From positions 23,465-87,464 of the forward strand of contig CAJWGB010000002.1 in assembly GCA_913031625.1 (NCBI GenBank): a stretch of DNA of 64,000 bases, read 5' to 3'. How positions within the stretch are numbered: position 1 is the first letter of the stretch; every line of letters begins with the position of its first letter. Made by a program: the position numbers and the translations under genes. The notes below the pieces were generated by a model. That model saw nothing but the letters and a program-made list of their open reading frames with translations, ran no database searches and was not told the DNA's origin. The stretch is from an uncultured Planctomycetaceae bacterium (GTDB lineage: Bacteria; Planctomycetota; Planctomycetia; Planctomycetales; Planctomycetaceae). This document shows, piece by piece, positions 17,634 to 27,062 of this stretch.

Positions 17634-19801
17634 ATGCGAATCCGGACACTCACGTTTCTGTTTCTGTTCCTGTCGCTTTGCGCGTTGCTTTCCGATGCTC
17701 ACGGCGAGATTCGTCTGCCCGGGTTCTATACGGACCACATGGTGTTGCAGCGCCAGAAGCCTCTTCGACTGCGCGGTTGGGGGGCTCCGGGTGAGCAGGT
17801 CAAGTGTCGATTCGCGGAGCGTCCGCTGCAGCGACTACTGGTGCCGACGGCACATGGCAGGTAGAGCTTCCTGCGCAGGAAGCTTCCGCGCAGCCTGCCA
17901 AACTGGTCTTCGAAGGAAGTAACCGGATCACTCTGAACGATATTCTGATCGGGGAAGTCTGGTTGTGTTCCGGGCAGTCCAATATGGAGTGGGCAGTCAG
18001 CCAGTCTTCAAATGCCCAGGAAGAAATAGCTGCTGCCGACCACCCCCTGATTCGCCACGTCAAGATCCCAAGGTCGCCAAATACCCGGCCGCAGGCGGAC
18101 GTTCAGGCAGCATGGCAGGTCTGTTCTCCGAAAACTGTCGGCAGTTTCACTGCGTGTGGTTACTTTATGGCACGGCGTCTTCAGAACGAACTGAAGATAC
18201 CTGTTGGGTTGGTTAACTCATCGTGGGGAGGCACACGTGTCGAACCGTGGACCGCTCCTGTTGGGTTTCAGAGAGTACCCGCGCTGGCGGAGATTCATGC
18301 ATCAGTGATTGGCCGAACACCCGGCACCTCGCAGTTTCAGCAGACGTTGAAGGCGCACATTGCAGCCACCGAACGCTGGATCGCTGACGCAAAAGAAAAA
18401 GTTGCAAATGGTGAATCCGTATCGCAAAGCCCTGCCTTTCCTCAGTCGCTGGCACCGTTCACGAGTCATCAGGATCCAACGATGCTGTACAACGGAATGA
18501 TCCGCGCGCTGGTCGGTTTTCCGATTCGCGGAGCGATCTGGTATCAGGGAGAGTCGAACCACACGGAAGGAATGCTGTACTTTGAGAAGAAGAAAGCGCT
18601 CATCAACGGCTGGAGAGAGTTGTGGGGGCAGGGCGACTTTCCGTTCTACTTTGTGCAGATCGCTCCCTTTCAGTACGGAAACGAAGACCCTGGAATTCTG
18701 GCTTCGTTCTGGGAGGCACAACAGGCGGTAACTCAATTGCCCGCGACCGGCATGGTTGTCATCAACGATATTGCGACGCTGCGTGACATTCACCCACCCA
18801 ACAAACAGGATGTTGGGGCGCGTCTTGCCGGACTGGCGTTGAAGAATGATTACGGGCAGGACGAACTGCTCGCAGAAAGCCCGGTCTTTGCTGAGCTGAA
18901 TCGGGATGGCGACGAAATCAGAGTGACGTTTCGCAACGTCGGATCCGGTCTCAGAACGCGAGACGGGAAAGCTCCCACTCATTTTGAAGTCATCGGAACT
19001 GGCTCCAATGGATTTCAGGTTGCTGACGCGCGGATTGATGGCGACTCTGTTGTGGTGTCCTCTGAAAAAGTCAAACAGCCCACAGCGGTTCGGTTCGCAT
19101 GGAATAAACTGGCCGAGCCCAATCTTACCGGAAGCACGGGGCTGCCAGTGGGAGCGTTTCGGGCAGGCGACCCTCCTGATTTCTTCAATTCGCTCGAGGC
19201 GGCGAAGTCCTATGATCTGGTCTATAGCCTGGACCTGAAACGACTCGGCCCCGCGATCAGGTACGAGATCGACAATAGCGCGGGAGTGGGTGATTTCGAT
19301 CGCGTTGGGTATCTGCTGGAGTTGGTGCCGTCAGCGGGCAATCCGCAGAACACGTTTGTGTCTCTTCCGGCTTTCACGAAGGACGTAAAGAAGATCGGAA
19401 TCCCGACGGCTTCTTCCGGCGCCCACTTTCAGGAGATTGTAAAAGACATCAGCGTGTATTCGGACGTGCAGGGCATCGTACAGGGAGAAGGCATTGAGAC
19501 TGGAAACATTGAGTTCTGGCCAAACAATTATGCCCCTCAGAATGAAGCGAAGATTCCGGGAGCTGGCAACCTTTATGACTTCGGTGACGCTCCCGGAGAT
19601 CCGGTCAACGGATATGGTTGCCTGCAGATCCACAACTATGGCGCGCGGCAGACGATTATTGCCGTCAACCACTGGGGTGCCGGAGCTGCGGCTGACATTG
19701 GGACTGGCAACAGCAGTGGTGCCAATCGGGACTGGACATTCAGTGGTAACGCCGGCAGCTACGCTTCAGCCCGGCTGAAGATTTACGTCCGCAAAAAGTA
19801 G
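17634..19801 (+). CDS. Sialate O-acetylesterase-like SGNH hydrolase, split by one frameshift
   Basis: Frame 1 from ATG 17634 encodes a signal peptide ([24 protein letters not shown]) and the family N-terminus [16 protein letters not shown], then loses homology after GAPGEQVK at about 17804. The other frame continues exactly with [24 protein letters not shown]. One missing base near 17804 (AAG GTG reduced to AAGTG) explains this. The rest has the SASA catalytic motifs [17 protein letters not shown] and the His in [10 protein letters not shown]-terminal module of about 200 residues ([14 protein letters not shown]... KIYVRKK) follows the hydrolase. It should remove acetyl groups from exported glycans. 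Repaired length is about 722 residues, without other damage, so a consensus error is at least as likely as a real pseudogene. Confidence 0.85.
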
Positions 19802-19910
19802 CCGTCATGTGATTGCTCATTGGCCGGCAGTACCGGCATGGAACAGCGAACCCTTGCCGGCGCTGCGGGCTGGAGACGACTGAGACGCCGCCTCGCGCAA
19901 CTCACGTCCG

Positions 19911-21056
19911 CTATTCGAACCGGACTTCTTCTTCGTGCAATGCTGGAGTCACCGCGGCGTCCCATTCCGGTTCTTCCCCGAATTCTGCATTCTGATCCCA
20001 CTCCGGTTCTGCACCGAAGTCTGACCCTGAGAAGTCCTCGGTGAGTCCGGTAGTCTGGATTCCTGTGGAAGGAGCAATGGCTCGCTGGCGTGCACTGGTC
20101 GACAGTGGATCTTCGGACAACTGCTCAAACTCAGGAGGTACTTCGAACTCGGGAGGCGCGATGGATTCCTGGTGCGGCGGATAGCCCATGTGCTGTCGTG
20201 CAATATCCCCGATGTCGATGACTGTGGATCCTCGGGACGGCAACTGCCAGACGCCGGCTGGCAGGGTTGGATTCGTTTCGATCTTGTTGAATGACAATGA
20301 GATCTTTGTGCGAACCTGAGGGAACTCGAGTGCGACTCGGGTTGGAATGCGGTGATTGTTTTGAGTCCTGTGTTCAGAAAGGTGGGCGCTGACCAGGATG
20401 TTTGAATGGCTGTCCTCGATTCGATGCTCGATCACCACTCCCCGGACCGTATCCACCTTAATGATGTTTCTTTGAGGGCGACCTGACGGGCGATCTTCGA
20501 CTGCGATCAGCCAGAGTTCGCCAGAGCCTGTCGGTCCCTTTACAAGCTGGTAGTCTTCCGGGTTCAGCGGTTTGACACCCAGAACCACCATCAGCCAGTT
20601 GGGATCAATCGAGGGCAGGCCCGTTTGTGCATGTTGAAGAAGTTTTGTGTCGTGGTGCTTCCACGTGGCCAGTTCTTCGGGGCCGGGTTTGACCCAGATC
20701 CAGCAGCGTTCGGCGTTACTTCCGAGGTCAGCTTCTGAAACAAGGTTTTCGGCCGTCAGGCGAAAGTAGTGTGGGGCACGACAGGCGATGGATCCGTGGA
20801 GAGGCGGTACCACAACCCTGGGCATTTTGACCCACATCGTGGCAGAAGATGACTTCCAGCCTTCGAGTCCCTGGTGTTGCATATTGATGTGTTCGACCAG
20901 TTGGTCGCGCGTAATCTCTGTTGAGAGGACAGGGTCAATGTTCTCGGCCCTGTTCAGCCATGCGAACTGGCATCCACAGAGTCCGTACAGCGCAACCGCA
21001 AGCAGCACGACACGGCATGCGTTGTGGTAGACGAGTTGAACATGTTGAGTGATCAT
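19911..21056 (-). CDS. Putative lipoprotein, hypothetical (LolA/LolB-like size)
   Basis: A 381-residue product with an N-terminal signal and lipobox-like LYGLCGC (Cys near residue 29). The middle consists of alternating strands (SSATMWVKMPRVVVPPLHGSIACRAPHYFRL... CWIWVKPGPEELATWKH... GSGELWLIAVEDRPSGRPQRNIIKVDT), which resembles the half-barrel of lipoprotein carrier proteins, although I cannot confirm the family. The last about 90 residues are acidic and disordered. It lies 27 bases downstream of the 163-residue gene on the same strand and ends about 110 bases from the esterase stop in a tail-to-tail arrangement. Confidence 0.72.
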   Translation of the reverse strand: MITQHVQLVYHNACRVVLLAVALYGLCGCQFAWLNRAENIDPVLSTEITRDQLVEHINMQHQGLEGWKSSSATMWVKMPRVVVPPLHGSIACRAPHYFRLTAENLVSEADLGSNAERCWIWVKPGPEELATWKHHDTKLLQHAQTGLPSIDPNWLMVVLGVKPLNPEDYQLVKGPTGSGELWLIAVEDRPSGRPQRNIIKVDTVRGVVIEHRIEDSHSNILVSAHLSEHRTQNNHRIPTRVALEFPQVRTKISLSFNKIETNPTLPAGVWQLPSRGSTVIDIGDIARQHMGYPPHQESIAPPEFEVPPEFEQLSEDPLSTSARQRAIAPSTGIQTTGLTEDFSGSDFGAEPEWDQNAEFGEEPEWDAAVTPALHEEEVRFE

Positions 21057-21083
21057 TCCCTGATCCCGTTTCTTTCCTGATCG

Positions 21084-21575
21084 TCAGGCAGCCTGTTGCG
21101 GTGAGGCGCCTCCAAACAGCTGTTCCTGAAACTCAGCGACCTGTTCGTCCGTCAGTGACCGTTCCAATACGTCAAATGGTCCTTCACCTCCGCTGCCGAT
21201 CAGCCGCATTGCCGGCTGGTCGTTAAATTCAACATTGTCTTCCAGAATGAGTCGCTTGCGTCGCAGCAGCAGCAGGGCAAGGACATACAGATAGTCCAGC
21301 TGTGCCGTGTTGGGCGACTCCGTCAACTGAAGAAAGGTGGCCAGGAGGGAGTCGGTATCCATGACCTTGCGGACTTCTTCGGCTGACTTTGGGATCTGGC
21401 ACTGCCAATGGCCCAGACTGTCTTCCTGGGGACCGTCCCATGCTTCTTCGGAATAGTCCTCACGAACGATTTTTCCGGCGATCTCGCGCAGCACGGACCA
21501 GCAGGTCGATCCCGGTTGAAGGGCTTCACCAGATCCAGCGCAGTACTTCCCAACGGGGCGAAGGTTGATGTCCAC
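21084..21575 (-). CDS. Conserved-looking small cytoplasmic protein, hypothetical
   Basis: The 163-residue product begins RPVGKYCAGSGEALQPGSTCWSVL, a Cys-containing start resembling a small zinc-binding knuckle, then a Trp-containing segment (DYSEEAWDGP, LGHWQCQIP), and a helical part ending in LTDEQVAEFQEQLFGG. A hydrophobic run YLYVLALLLLRRKRLIL is more likely a buried helix than a membrane anchor. I do not recognise a named family. It is upstream of, and probably co-transcribed with, the lipoprotein gene 27 bases away. Confidence 0.7.
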   Translation of the reverse strand: MDINLRPVGKYCAGSGEALQPGSTCWSVLREIAGKIVREDYSEEAWDGPQEDSLGHWQCQIPKSAEEVRKVMDTDSLLATFLQLTESPNTAQLDYLYVLALLLLRRKRLILEDNVEFNDQPAMRLIGSGGEGPFDVLERSLTDEQVAEFQEQLFGGASPQQAA

Positions 21576-21965
21576 GTGACTGTCCAGAATTCAGGGCAAC
21601 CTATGGATCCTACGTCAAACCCTGATGGCGGGCCAAGACGAGGTTTTTAGGCGAGAAAACCGCTGCAATGCGGGGAGCAGGAGACCAGGTGTCATGTTGC
21701 CAAACAGCAACTCTCATCCTTCGTAACCGAAAAAAAACACCATTTCTGCCGAGTTTGGAAAAACCAGCATTTCCAGTTGAGCTTCGCAGTCTCCCCAGAA
21801 TACCCTTACCGGGACAGTTTTCCCTGTCTCTTCGGGCGTCACGGGTCGCAATCCGGGCCGGTTCATTTTTGCCTCACCGTTTGACTCCGCCCTGAAATAT
21901 GGCATTTAAAAGCAGGGTAACGCTTTTCCTTCGAATTCACTTCACTTTCAAAAAGGATGTTAACT
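21576..21965. other. Divergent intergenic region, 390 bases
   Basis: It lies between the minus-strand 163-residue gene and the plus-strand Cys-rich gene. It contains the candidate promoter listed separately; no other gene is supported. Confidence 0.45.
21881..21910 (+). promoter_or_regulatory. Candidate sigma-70 promoter of the Cys-rich protein gene
   Basis: TTGACT at 21881-21886 and TTTAAA at 21905-21910 are separated by 18 bases, 55 bases before the ATG at 21966. The -35 is close to consensus, the -10 only moderate. Position fits a short leader with AAGG as ribosome site. Confidence 0.4.
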
Positions 21966-22400
21966 ATGAGCAAACTGATGAAACTGGCAGGCGCCATGCT
22001 TGCAGTCGTCATTGCCGGGCCAGCTTTCGCAGTTGACCTGACACCCGTTCCAGTCATTCCAGGACTGGTACCAGCGGCACCTGCACCTGAAGCAGTTCTG
22101 CTGGACGAAGCTCCAGAAGAGCTGTTTGAGTGCGTTAAGTACGTTGACAGGCACGAAATGCACTGCTGTGCTGTTGAGAAGATCATCAAAGTTAATGATC
22201 CATGTGCTGTTAAGTGCAAGCGAAACTGCTGCTGCTGCGAAGAGCCAAAGTGCGTCTACATTAAGATCTGCGTTCCGCCATGTGGCTGCGAGCAGATTCG
22301 ATGCCGTCGTGATGGCGACCGCATTCGATACTCGTACGGCAAGTATGCTGTCGATGTACGCGTCAAGAAGGGCTACATCGTTGTAGACTATCAGGACTAG
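21966..22400 (+). CDS. Secreted Cys-rich small protein, hypothetical
   Basis: Start set at ATG 21966 (MSKLMKLAG) because AAAAGG lies nine bases upstream; the ATG at 21957 sits on that site. A Sec signal peptide (LAGAMLAVVIAGPAFA) is followed by a Pro/Ala/Val-rich linker, then about 65 residues with 14 cysteines, including CC, CCCC and CGC clusters (RNCCCCEEPKC, CVPPCGCEQIRC), and a final beta-like segment (YGKYAVDVRVKKGYIVVDYQD). The gene has its own promoter candidate and a strong terminator, indicating a monocistronic, possibly abundant exported protein. No known family recognised; a disulfide-linked envelope or metal-binding role is plausible but unproven. Confidence 0.82.
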   Translation: MSKLMKLAGAMLAVVIAGPAFAVDLTPVPVIPGLVPAAPAPEAVLLDEAPEELFECVKYVDRHEMHCCAVEKIIKVNDPCAVKCKRNCCCCEEPKCVYIKICVPPCGCEQIRCRRDGDRIRYSYGKYAVDVRVKKGYIVVDYQD

Positions 22401-22510
22401 AACCAGTCCTGAAACTGATGCGAAGCACTCGGATCGGTTTTCGGAAGGGTAGATGAAGACCAGAGCGAAGCTGAAGTCACGAACCAGCCTCGCAGACTGG
22501 GTAACACGAG

Positions 22511-22540
22511 CGGGACGCATCTTTGATGCGTCCCGTTTTT
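22511..22540 (+). terminator. Rho-independent terminator of the Cys-rich protein gene
   Basis: CGGGACGCATC-TTT-GATGCGTCCCG followed by TTTTT: an 11-bp perfect stem with a T-run, about 110 bases after the stop codon. Confidence 0.92.
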
Positions 22541-22600
22541 ATTTGCAGTAACTGGCGTATCATCTGCGCAGTCCCTGTTCCCTGAATCAGCAGAATTAAA

Positions 22601-24031
22601 ATGGCGTTTCCCCGCATCTCCGGCCTTAAGACTCCAGAACAGTTTCAGCAGCGACTTGAGCAACTCAAAATTGCTCTGCCCTTCGATTCAGAAATGACAG
22701 ACGAGGGCATCAGCAGCCTGGCACAGCCTCTGGTGTCTCGCGCTGGATTGATCAGCAACCGATTCTGCATCCTGCCGATGGAGGGGTGGGACGGTACTCA
22801 GGACGGACGTCCGACGGATCTCACACGCCGTCGCTGGAAGAATTTTGGACTCAGTGGTGCAGGATTGATCTGGGGAGGGGAAGCCGTTGCCGTGCGGCAG
22901 GATGGTCGAGCGAATCCCAATCAGCTGCTGTTGAAGGAGGAGCATCTCAGCGAGTTTGAGTCGTTGCATACTCTGCTCGTGCAGACTCATGAAGAACAAT
23001 TTGGATCAACAGATGGACTGTCAGTAGGTTTGCAGCTGACTCATTCCGGCCGCTTTTCACGCCCGAATCAAAAAACTCAACCGGAACCTCGGGTTGCTTA
23101 CAGACATCCGGTTCTCGATGGACGCGTGGGTGTCGACAGTGATGAGCCAATCCTGTCAGATGATGAACTCAAGCAGTTGATTGAGGACTTCGTTGCTGCC
23201 GCCGTGAAAGCTCAGAAGGCTGGGTTTCGCTGGGTGGATGTGAAGCATTGCCATGGCTACCTCGGGCATGAAATCCTGTCCGGATTTGATCGGCCGGGAG
23301 AGTTCGGTGGTACCTTCGACAACCGGACGCGTTTTCTCCGTGAGATTGTCAGTGGAATACGAACAGAGGCTCCCGGTCTGGGAATTGGTGTGCGAGTGAG
23401 CATCTTTGATTTCACTCCTTATCAGCCCGGAGAGTCAGAAGAACGAACGGGTGTGCCGTCCGCGGAAGGGCACTACTCTCATGCCTTTGGAGGCGACGGG
23501 ACAGGGCAGGGCATCGACCTTGAGGAACCCTTCCAGCTGGTCCGGCTGATGCAGGAACTTGAGATTGACCTGCTGTGCACGTCGTGTGGAAGCCCGTACT
23601 ACAATCCTCACATTCAGAGACCAGCATTGTTTCCGCCATCGGATGGTTACCAGCCGCCCGAAGATCCTCTGGTTGGTGTGAACCGTCAGATTCAGGCGAC
23701 GGCTCAGCTCAAGCAGGCCTTCCCTGACATGATTGTTGTGGGGACCGGTTACTCCTATCTGCAGGAGTGGTTGCCAAACGTCGCACAGGCTGTCGTTCGG
23801 CGGCGATTGGTCGATTCAGTGGGGCTCGGTCGCATGGTGCTGTCTTATCCCGATCTCCCGGCGGATGTTTTGGCTGGCAAAGCCCTCACCCGAAAACGCA
23901 TCTGTCGAACATTCAGCGACTGCACAACGGCTCCTCGAAACGGAATGATCTCCGGCTGTTTTCCTCTGGACCCGTTTTATCGTGAAATGCCCGAACGTGA
24001 GGAGCTGGTTCAGCTGAAGAAAGACGGCTAG
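22601..24031 (+). CDS. NADH:flavin oxidoreductase, Old Yellow Enzyme family
   Basis: The 476-residue protein is an FMN-binding TIM-barrel oxidoreductase. Recognisable parts: the early strand NRFCILPMEGWDGTQDGRPTDLT, GGEAVAVRQDGRANPNQL, LQLTHSGRFSRP (FMN/ligand region), WVDVKHCHGYLGHEILSGF with the paired His residues, and the phosphate-binding end IVVGTGYSYLQEW... DSVGLGRMVLSYPDLP. It ends with a Cys-containing tail (CRTFSDCTTAPRNG) as in larger family members, but lacks the second NAD/FAD domain of 2,4-dienoyl-CoA reductase, so it is a stand-alone OYE-type enzyme reducing activated C=C bonds. Substrate unknown. Monocistronic by context. Confidence 0.9.
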   Translation: MAFPRISGLKTPEQFQQRLEQLKIALPFDSEMTDEGISSLAQPLVSRAGLISNRFCILPMEGWDGTQDGRPTDLTRRRWKNFGLSGAGLIWGGEAVAVRQDGRANPNQLLLKEEHLSEFESLHTLLVQTHEEQFGSTDGLSVGLQLTHSGRFSRPNQKTQPEPRVAYRHPVLDGRVGVDSDEPILSDDELKQLIEDFVAAAVKAQKAGFRWVDVKHCHGYLGHEILSGFDRPGEFGGTFDNRTRFLREIVSGIRTEAPGLGIGVRVSIFDFTPYQPGESEERTGVPSAEGHYSHAFGGDGTGQGIDLEEPFQLVRLMQELEIDLLCTSCGSPYYNPHIQRPALFPPSDGYQPPEDPLVGVNRQIQATAQLKQAFPDMIVVGTGYSYLQEWLPNVAQAVVRRRLVDSVGLGRMVLSYPDLPADVLAGKALTRKRICRTFSDCTTAPRNGMISGCFPLDPFYREMPEREELVQLKKDG

Positions 24032-24313
24032 AACCAGCTCGGACTGACCCAGGTCCCTGCCGGAGTCGACATGGATGAAGACGCTGCGTTCCTGCAGACA
24101 ATCGTCAGGATGACTCGATTCGGTTGATGCACGCAGGCAGGCTGCGAAGAGCAGGGCGATACTCGTGAGGAGTTCCTCCACCATTTAAAACGACAGGATT
24201 ACCACGGAGGGCACAGAGAATCACGCAGAGGGAACAGGCGGCCGGACAAGGACTGCGCTTTTGGTAGAATGCTGTTGAACTGTGTGACAGCGCGATCGAG
24301 AAACACTCACTCC

Positions 24314-25588
24314 ATGAAAATCGCAATCATCACTGCTGGTGGCGCGGGAATGTTCTGCGGCTCATGCATGCAGGACAATACCCTCGCGCGTACGCTGCGG
24401 CTGGCCGGTGAAGATGCGGTCCTGGTGCCCACGTACACTCCTATCCGAGTGGATGAAGACGATGTCAGTGTGGAACGCGTGTTTATGGGAGGTATCAACG
24501 TTTACCTCGACTCTGTGGTGCCCGGCTGGAAGCGGCTTCCGAGGTGGATGACAGGCTGGCTGAATCGTCCTGGCATTATTCAGAAGCTGACTCGATTCGG
24601 AAACAACACAGACGCGGCTCACCTTGGCTCGCTGACTCTGGACATGCTGAAGGGCAGTGCAGGGCCACAACAGCGTGAGGTCACTGACTTCGTGGCCTAT
24701 CTTGCAGATGAAATGCAGCCGGATGTTGTCCTGTTCAGCAATGCACTTCTGTCGGGGGTGATGCCGGAACTCCGACGACGCTATTCCGGCGCGGTGCTGT
24801 GTCTGCTCCAGGGAGACGATATTTTTCTTGACGCTCTCAGCAAACGCTGGAAGAAACCAGTTATGGATCAGCTGCAGGCGAACTGCAGATTGTTCGACGG
24901 TTTCGTCACCCACAGTCAGTACTATGAAGACTTCATGAGGGATTATCTGCAACTGCAGGACGCAGCGTTTACGCGAATCCCACTCTCGATTGATCCGGCT
25001 ATTCCTGAAACTCCGGCTCCGCAGCCAACCGGAACGATCGGTTACTTCGCACGCATCTGTCCTGAGAAAGGGATCCAGAATCTCCTCGCCTCAGCGGACA
25101 TTCTTAAGGAATACCCGACAGCCCGCTTTCAGATTGGCGGTTACCTGCCGTCACAGCATCGCCGGTGGTTCGAGAAACTGCGTGCAAAGGCAGAACGTGT
25201 TGCGCCCGGACAGATCGAATGGCTGGGGAGCCCTGAGACACGAGAGGAGAAGTTTCAGATCATCAGCCAGTTTGATGTGCTGTGTGTGCCGACTGATTAT
25301 CGCGAGCCCAAGGGACTCTACGTTCTGGAGGCAGGGCTGCTGGGTATTCCGTGTGTCCTGCCCAATCATGGTGCATTTCCCGAGTTGGCAGCTGAACTCC
25401 AGTCATGCCATCTTTATGATCCCGGCGACAGGGACGGTCTGAAAAATGCTCTTCGGACTGTTCTGCGAGAACCACCTTCGCATGACGAGCTGCAGCTGCC
25501 GCAGCGTGTGCGGCATGCGTACGGTATGCAGGAAACTGCCCCGAGAATCTGCGAGGCGGTTGGGACGTTTTTGAAGGCGCCGGAATGA
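24314..25588 (+). CDS. Glycosyltransferase family 4 protein
   Basis: ATG 24314 (MKIAIITAGGAGMFCGSCMQDN) is preferred over 24269 because the GT-B N-terminal strand and glycine loop start here. The 424-residue protein shows GT4 features: the N-terminal Gly loop, a middle IGYFARICPEKGIQNLL (start of the C-terminal Rossmann domain), and FDVLCVPTDYREPKGLYVLEAGLLGIPCVLPNHGAFPEL containing the E-x7-E retaining-transferase motif. It should transfer a sugar from a nucleotide donor onto a glycan or lipid at the cytoplasmic face. The stop overlaps the acpS start (ATGA), so both are coupled. Confidence 0.9.
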   Translation: MKIAIITAGGAGMFCGSCMQDNTLARTLRLAGEDAVLVPTYTPIRVDEDDVSVERVFMGGINVYLDSVVPGWKRLPRWMTGWLNRPGIIQKLTRFGNNTDAAHLGSLTLDMLKGSAGPQQREVTDFVAYLADEMQPDVVLFSNALLSGVMPELRRRYSGAVLCLLQGDDIFLDALSKRWKKPVMDQLQANCRLFDGFVTHSQYYEDFMRDYLQLQDAAFTRIPLSIDPAIPETPAPQPTGTIGYFARICPEKGIQNLLASADILKEYPTARFQIGGYLPSQHRRWFEKLRAKAERVAPGQIEWLGSPETREEKFQIISQFDVLCVPTDYREPKGLYVLEAGLLGIPCVLPNHGAFPELAAELQSCHLYDPGDRDGLKNALRTVLREPPSHDELQLPQRVRHAYGMQETAPRICEAVGTFLKAPE

Positions 25589-25959
25589 TTCTTGGGCTTG
25601 GAACAGACATCGTGGAAATCAGTCGTGTGCGTTCGATGATCGAACGTCATGGTAATGCGTTTCTTGAACGGTGCTTTACCGATGCCGAGCGTGCCTACGC
25701 GGACAAACATCGCGATGGCACGACCCGCTACGCGGGGCGCTGGGCCGCCAAAGAGGCAGTCGTCAAAGTTCTGGGGACAGGCTTCGTTAAGGGCATCACA
25801 TTTCACGATGTGGAGGTCCTGCCGGAACCATCGGGACGCCCTGTTGTAACGCTCAGTGGTGAAGCGAAAGATATCGCGGACAACATGGGGATCACCCAGA
25901 TCCTTGTCACGATCTCTCACGCCGATGAATACGCGACAGCGACGGCGATTGCTACCTGA
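25585..25959 (+). CDS. acpS: Holo-[acyl-carrier-protein] synthase
   Basis: A 124-residue AcpS of normal length. Motifs: GLGTDIVEISRVR (metal-binding Asp8), FTDAERAYADKHRD, RYAGRWAAKEAVVKVLGTGF (catalytic Glu near 58) and ILVTISHADEYATATAIAT at the end. It attaches phosphopantetheine from CoA to the serine of ACP in fatty acid synthesis. The ATG overlaps the stop of the glycosyltransferase gene. The 186-base gap to the next likely start marks the end of this pair. Confidence 0.95.
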   Translation: MILGLGTDIVEISRVRSMIERHGNAFLERCFTDAERAYADKHRDGTTRYAGRWAAKEAVVKVLGTGFVKGITFHDVEVLPEPSGRPVVTLSGEAKDIADNMGITQILVTISHADEYATATAIAT

Positions 25960-26144
25960 GTTGCTTTCTTCCGGCAGAGCCCCTGGATTGCGCCCCGAGC
26001 TGCCGCTCGACCCTCCCCTTGGTGGGTACAGGAATCCGGGATTGCGGCGGATTCCAGGTTTCTGGATCTCAAGCTCGACTTGACCGGCTGCCCGTCCGGT
26101 CGGGAGAATCCTCCGACCATTCAACCAGCCAGTATCTTTCTGTC

Positions 26145-27062
26145 GTGATCACGGAAGCACTTCAACACTGCCACGGAATCGGCCCGGTTCGCCTGCATCA
26201 GCTTCAGGATGCCGGCGTGCGGACGTGGCATGATGCAGTGGATCATCCCGATAGACTGCCGAAATCTCTCAGGCAGACCGTCGTGGAAGAATGCGAACGG
26301 TGCCTTGAAGCTCAGCGCACTGGCGACCTTGAGTACCTTGTTCAGACGCTGCATCCTCAGGATCGCTGGCGAATCCTCCATGAGTACTTTGATCGTGCGT
26401 CATGGTTTGACATCGAAACGACGGGCCTGGAAGTCGACAGTCTGATTTCTGTAATCGTCTGCTGGCATCGAGGGCAACTGCATACCTTTGTGCAGGGTGA
26501 GAACCTCGACGACTTTCTGGATCTGCTGGAGGACGTCGACCTGCTCGTCAGTTTCAACGGAAGCGCATTCGATGTGCCACGGGTGGCTGACGGCTTCCGG
26601 ATACCGGAGATGCCCTGCCCGCATCTGGATTTGAGATGGATCTGCTACTGGCATGGGCTCGAAGGCGGTCTCAAACAGATCTGCGAAGATATCGAGATTC
26701 AGCGTCCTGCAGATTTGCGGAACACCGATGGCGAAGAAGCTGTCTGGTTATGGGAACAATGGCAAAGTCGTCGCGACAGACAGGCCCGCGCAAAGCTCAT
26801 CCGCTACTGCGCCGCTGATGTTATGCTGATGCGTCCGGTCGCGAACAGCATTCTGGAACGAGCTCCAATGTCTGCGGAGCAGATCTGGGACGGCCTTCCT
26901 GAAGAGCTGAATTCCAGTGAGACTCCGCTGACCAGAGTTGATGCTCCTGAGGATAGTACTGACAGTGCGGACCGACATCGCAGACGGCGTGAGTTGCTCG
27001 CCGGTAAGTTCGGCCCGGCCGGTCCTTCAAGACTCCGTACTCTACGGCGGCGAAAACCATGA
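26145..27062 (+). CDS. RNase H-like exonuclease-domain protein (YprB-like)
   Basis: The track start at 26019 is a TTG and its first 42 residues look like non-coding sequence; the GTG at 26145 starts directly at ITEALQHCHGIGPVRLHQLQDAG, a helix-hairpin-helix-like motif, and is chosen with caution. The C-terminal part is a DEDD-type nuclease domain: WFDIETTGLE (first acid pair), LVSFNGSAFDVPRV and YCAADVMLM (last Asp). Family members are predicted metal-dependent 3-5 exonucleases acting on DNA or RNA, mostly uncharacterised. The C-terminal tail is Arg-rich. The stop overlaps the CPBP protease start by 4 bases (ATGA). Confidence 0.8.
   Translation: MITEALQHCHGIGPVRLHQLQDAGVRTWHDAVDHPDRLPKSLRQTVVEECERCLEAQRTGDLEYLVQTLHPQDRWRILHEYFDRASWFDIETTGLEVDSLISVIVCWHRGQLHTFVQGENLDDFLDLLEDVDLLVSFNGSAFDVPRVADGFRIPEMPCPHLDLRWICYWHGLEGGLKQICEDIEIQRPADLRNTDGEEAVWLWEQWQSRRDRQARAKLIRYCAADVMLMRPVANSILERAPMSAEQIWDGLPEELNSSETPLTRVDAPEDSTDSADRHRRRRELLAGKFGPAGPSRLRTLRRRKP

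Noticed and set aside
18302-18982. 226-residue minus-strand ORF
   Set aside because: Lies wholly inside the esterase gene, which carries catalytic motifs in the plus frame.
25414-26124. 236-residue minus-strand ORF over acpS
   Set aside because: Covers the GT4 end and acpS, both clearly real; Arg/Ser-rich shadow.
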